A DNA stretch of 6,219 nt, taken from Oscillospiraceae bacterium (GTDB lineage: Bacteria; Bacillota_A; Clostridia; Oscillospirales; Acutalibacteraceae). The position numbers and the translations under genes are program-made. Of the stretch, positions 6,205-6,219 are shown one piece after another. Location of the stretch: contig DOWI01000161.1 of assembly GCA_003519645.1 (NCBI GenBank), positions 1,491-7,709 of the forward strand. Reading direction: 5' to 3'. Below the pieces are notes generated by a model. That model ran no database searches. It was not told where the DNA came from and saw only the letters and a program-made list of their open reading frames with translations. How positions within the stretch are numbered: the first letter of the stretch is position 1; each line of letters starts with the position of its first letter.

Positions 6205-6219
6205 ATTTTTTAACCTTAA
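6194..6219 (+). CDS. Start of an unidentified gene, cut off by the window end
   Basis: ATG at 6194 opens a frame (MLHKFFNL) that is still open when the window ends; eight complete codons are visible. It has a strong RBS and overlaps the end of the kinase frame, whose TAA is at 6202-6204, by 11 bases in a different frame. That arrangement is typical of translationally coupled gene pairs. It is not a recognisable start of rsgA (the ribosome GTPase gene that usually follows prkC in Clostridia), and eight residues are too few for any identification. The AT-rich setting suggests it belongs to the unrelated DNA beyond the kinase junction. It could also be a chance ATG. Confidence 0.4.

Larger units (their letters stand above)
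6071..6219. other. AT-rich 3' segment with a composition break, likely junction with unrelated DNA
   Basis: Only 30 of these 149 bases are G or C (about 20 %), whereas 27 of 60 are in 6001-6060 (45 %). The drop coincides with the loss of PASTA homology in the kinase frame. The last clearly conserved residues (KIPDI) are encoded up to about 6093. Some similarity to a PASTA start (DIEK) could extend to about 6123, so the breakpoint cannot be placed exactly. The kinase frame stays open for another ~37 codons and ends overlapping a new RBS-ATG. Possible causes are insertion of a mobile element, a deletion fusing two genes, or an assembly chimera. No terminal inverted repeat, target duplication or transposase motif is visible, because the window ends at 6219. 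Confidence 0.6.

Overview
The window is a single-direction gene run, every gene on the + strand. It holds the 3' part of fmt (methionyl-tRNA formyltransferase), a membrane zinc metallopeptidase of the YugP family, rsmB (16S rRNA m5C967 methyltransferase), rlmN (23S rRNA/tRNA m2A methyltransferase), a PP2C-type Ser/Thr phosphatase (prpC/stp) and a PASTA-type Ser/Thr kinase (prkC). This order (fmt, peptidase, rsmB, rlmN, PP2C, prkC) is the familiar 'translation plus Hanks kinase' cluster of low- to mid-GC Gram-positives. Together with strong purine-rich ribosome binding sites, two TTG starts and moderate base composition, it points to Bacillota, most likely class Clostridia. The exact genus cannot be told from the sequence.

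Layout: 2-748 is fmt, lacking about 60 N-terminal codons because the window begins inside it. 749-845 is a 97-base gap with a good RBS and a weak inverted repeat. 846-1541 is the YugP-like peptidase, whose stop codon overlaps the rsmB ATG by one base (1541-2899). A 46-base gap leads to rlmN (TTG start at 2946, ends 3977), and a 43-base gap to the PP2C phosphatase (TTG start at 4021, ends 4746). A 27-base gap leads to the kinase (ATG at 4774). Its recognisable sequence ends near 6090-6120, and the frame runs on to a stop at 6202-6204. Apart from the last ~130 bases, all genes look intact and conventional, with their catalytic motifs present.

Functionally, fmt, rsmB and rlmN serve translation (initiator tRNA formylation and rRNA modification). 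The phosphatase and kinase form an antagonistic signalling pair that in relatives tunes cell-wall synthesis, growth and dormancy. The peptidase is a poorly characterised membrane protein that commonly rides in this cluster.

The one part that does not fit is the 3' end. From about 6071 the G+C content falls to about 20 % (30 of 149 bases), against about 45 % just upstream. Homology to PASTA domains stops at the start of what should be a second repeat. The kinase frame then runs through an AT-rich, helix-like tail that ends overlapping a new ATG with a strong RBS (6194). This looks like a junction with foreign or rearranged DNA, or an assembly chimera, truncating the kinase's sensor region. I found no RNA genes, CRISPR arrays, recognisable transposase genes or convincing terminators.
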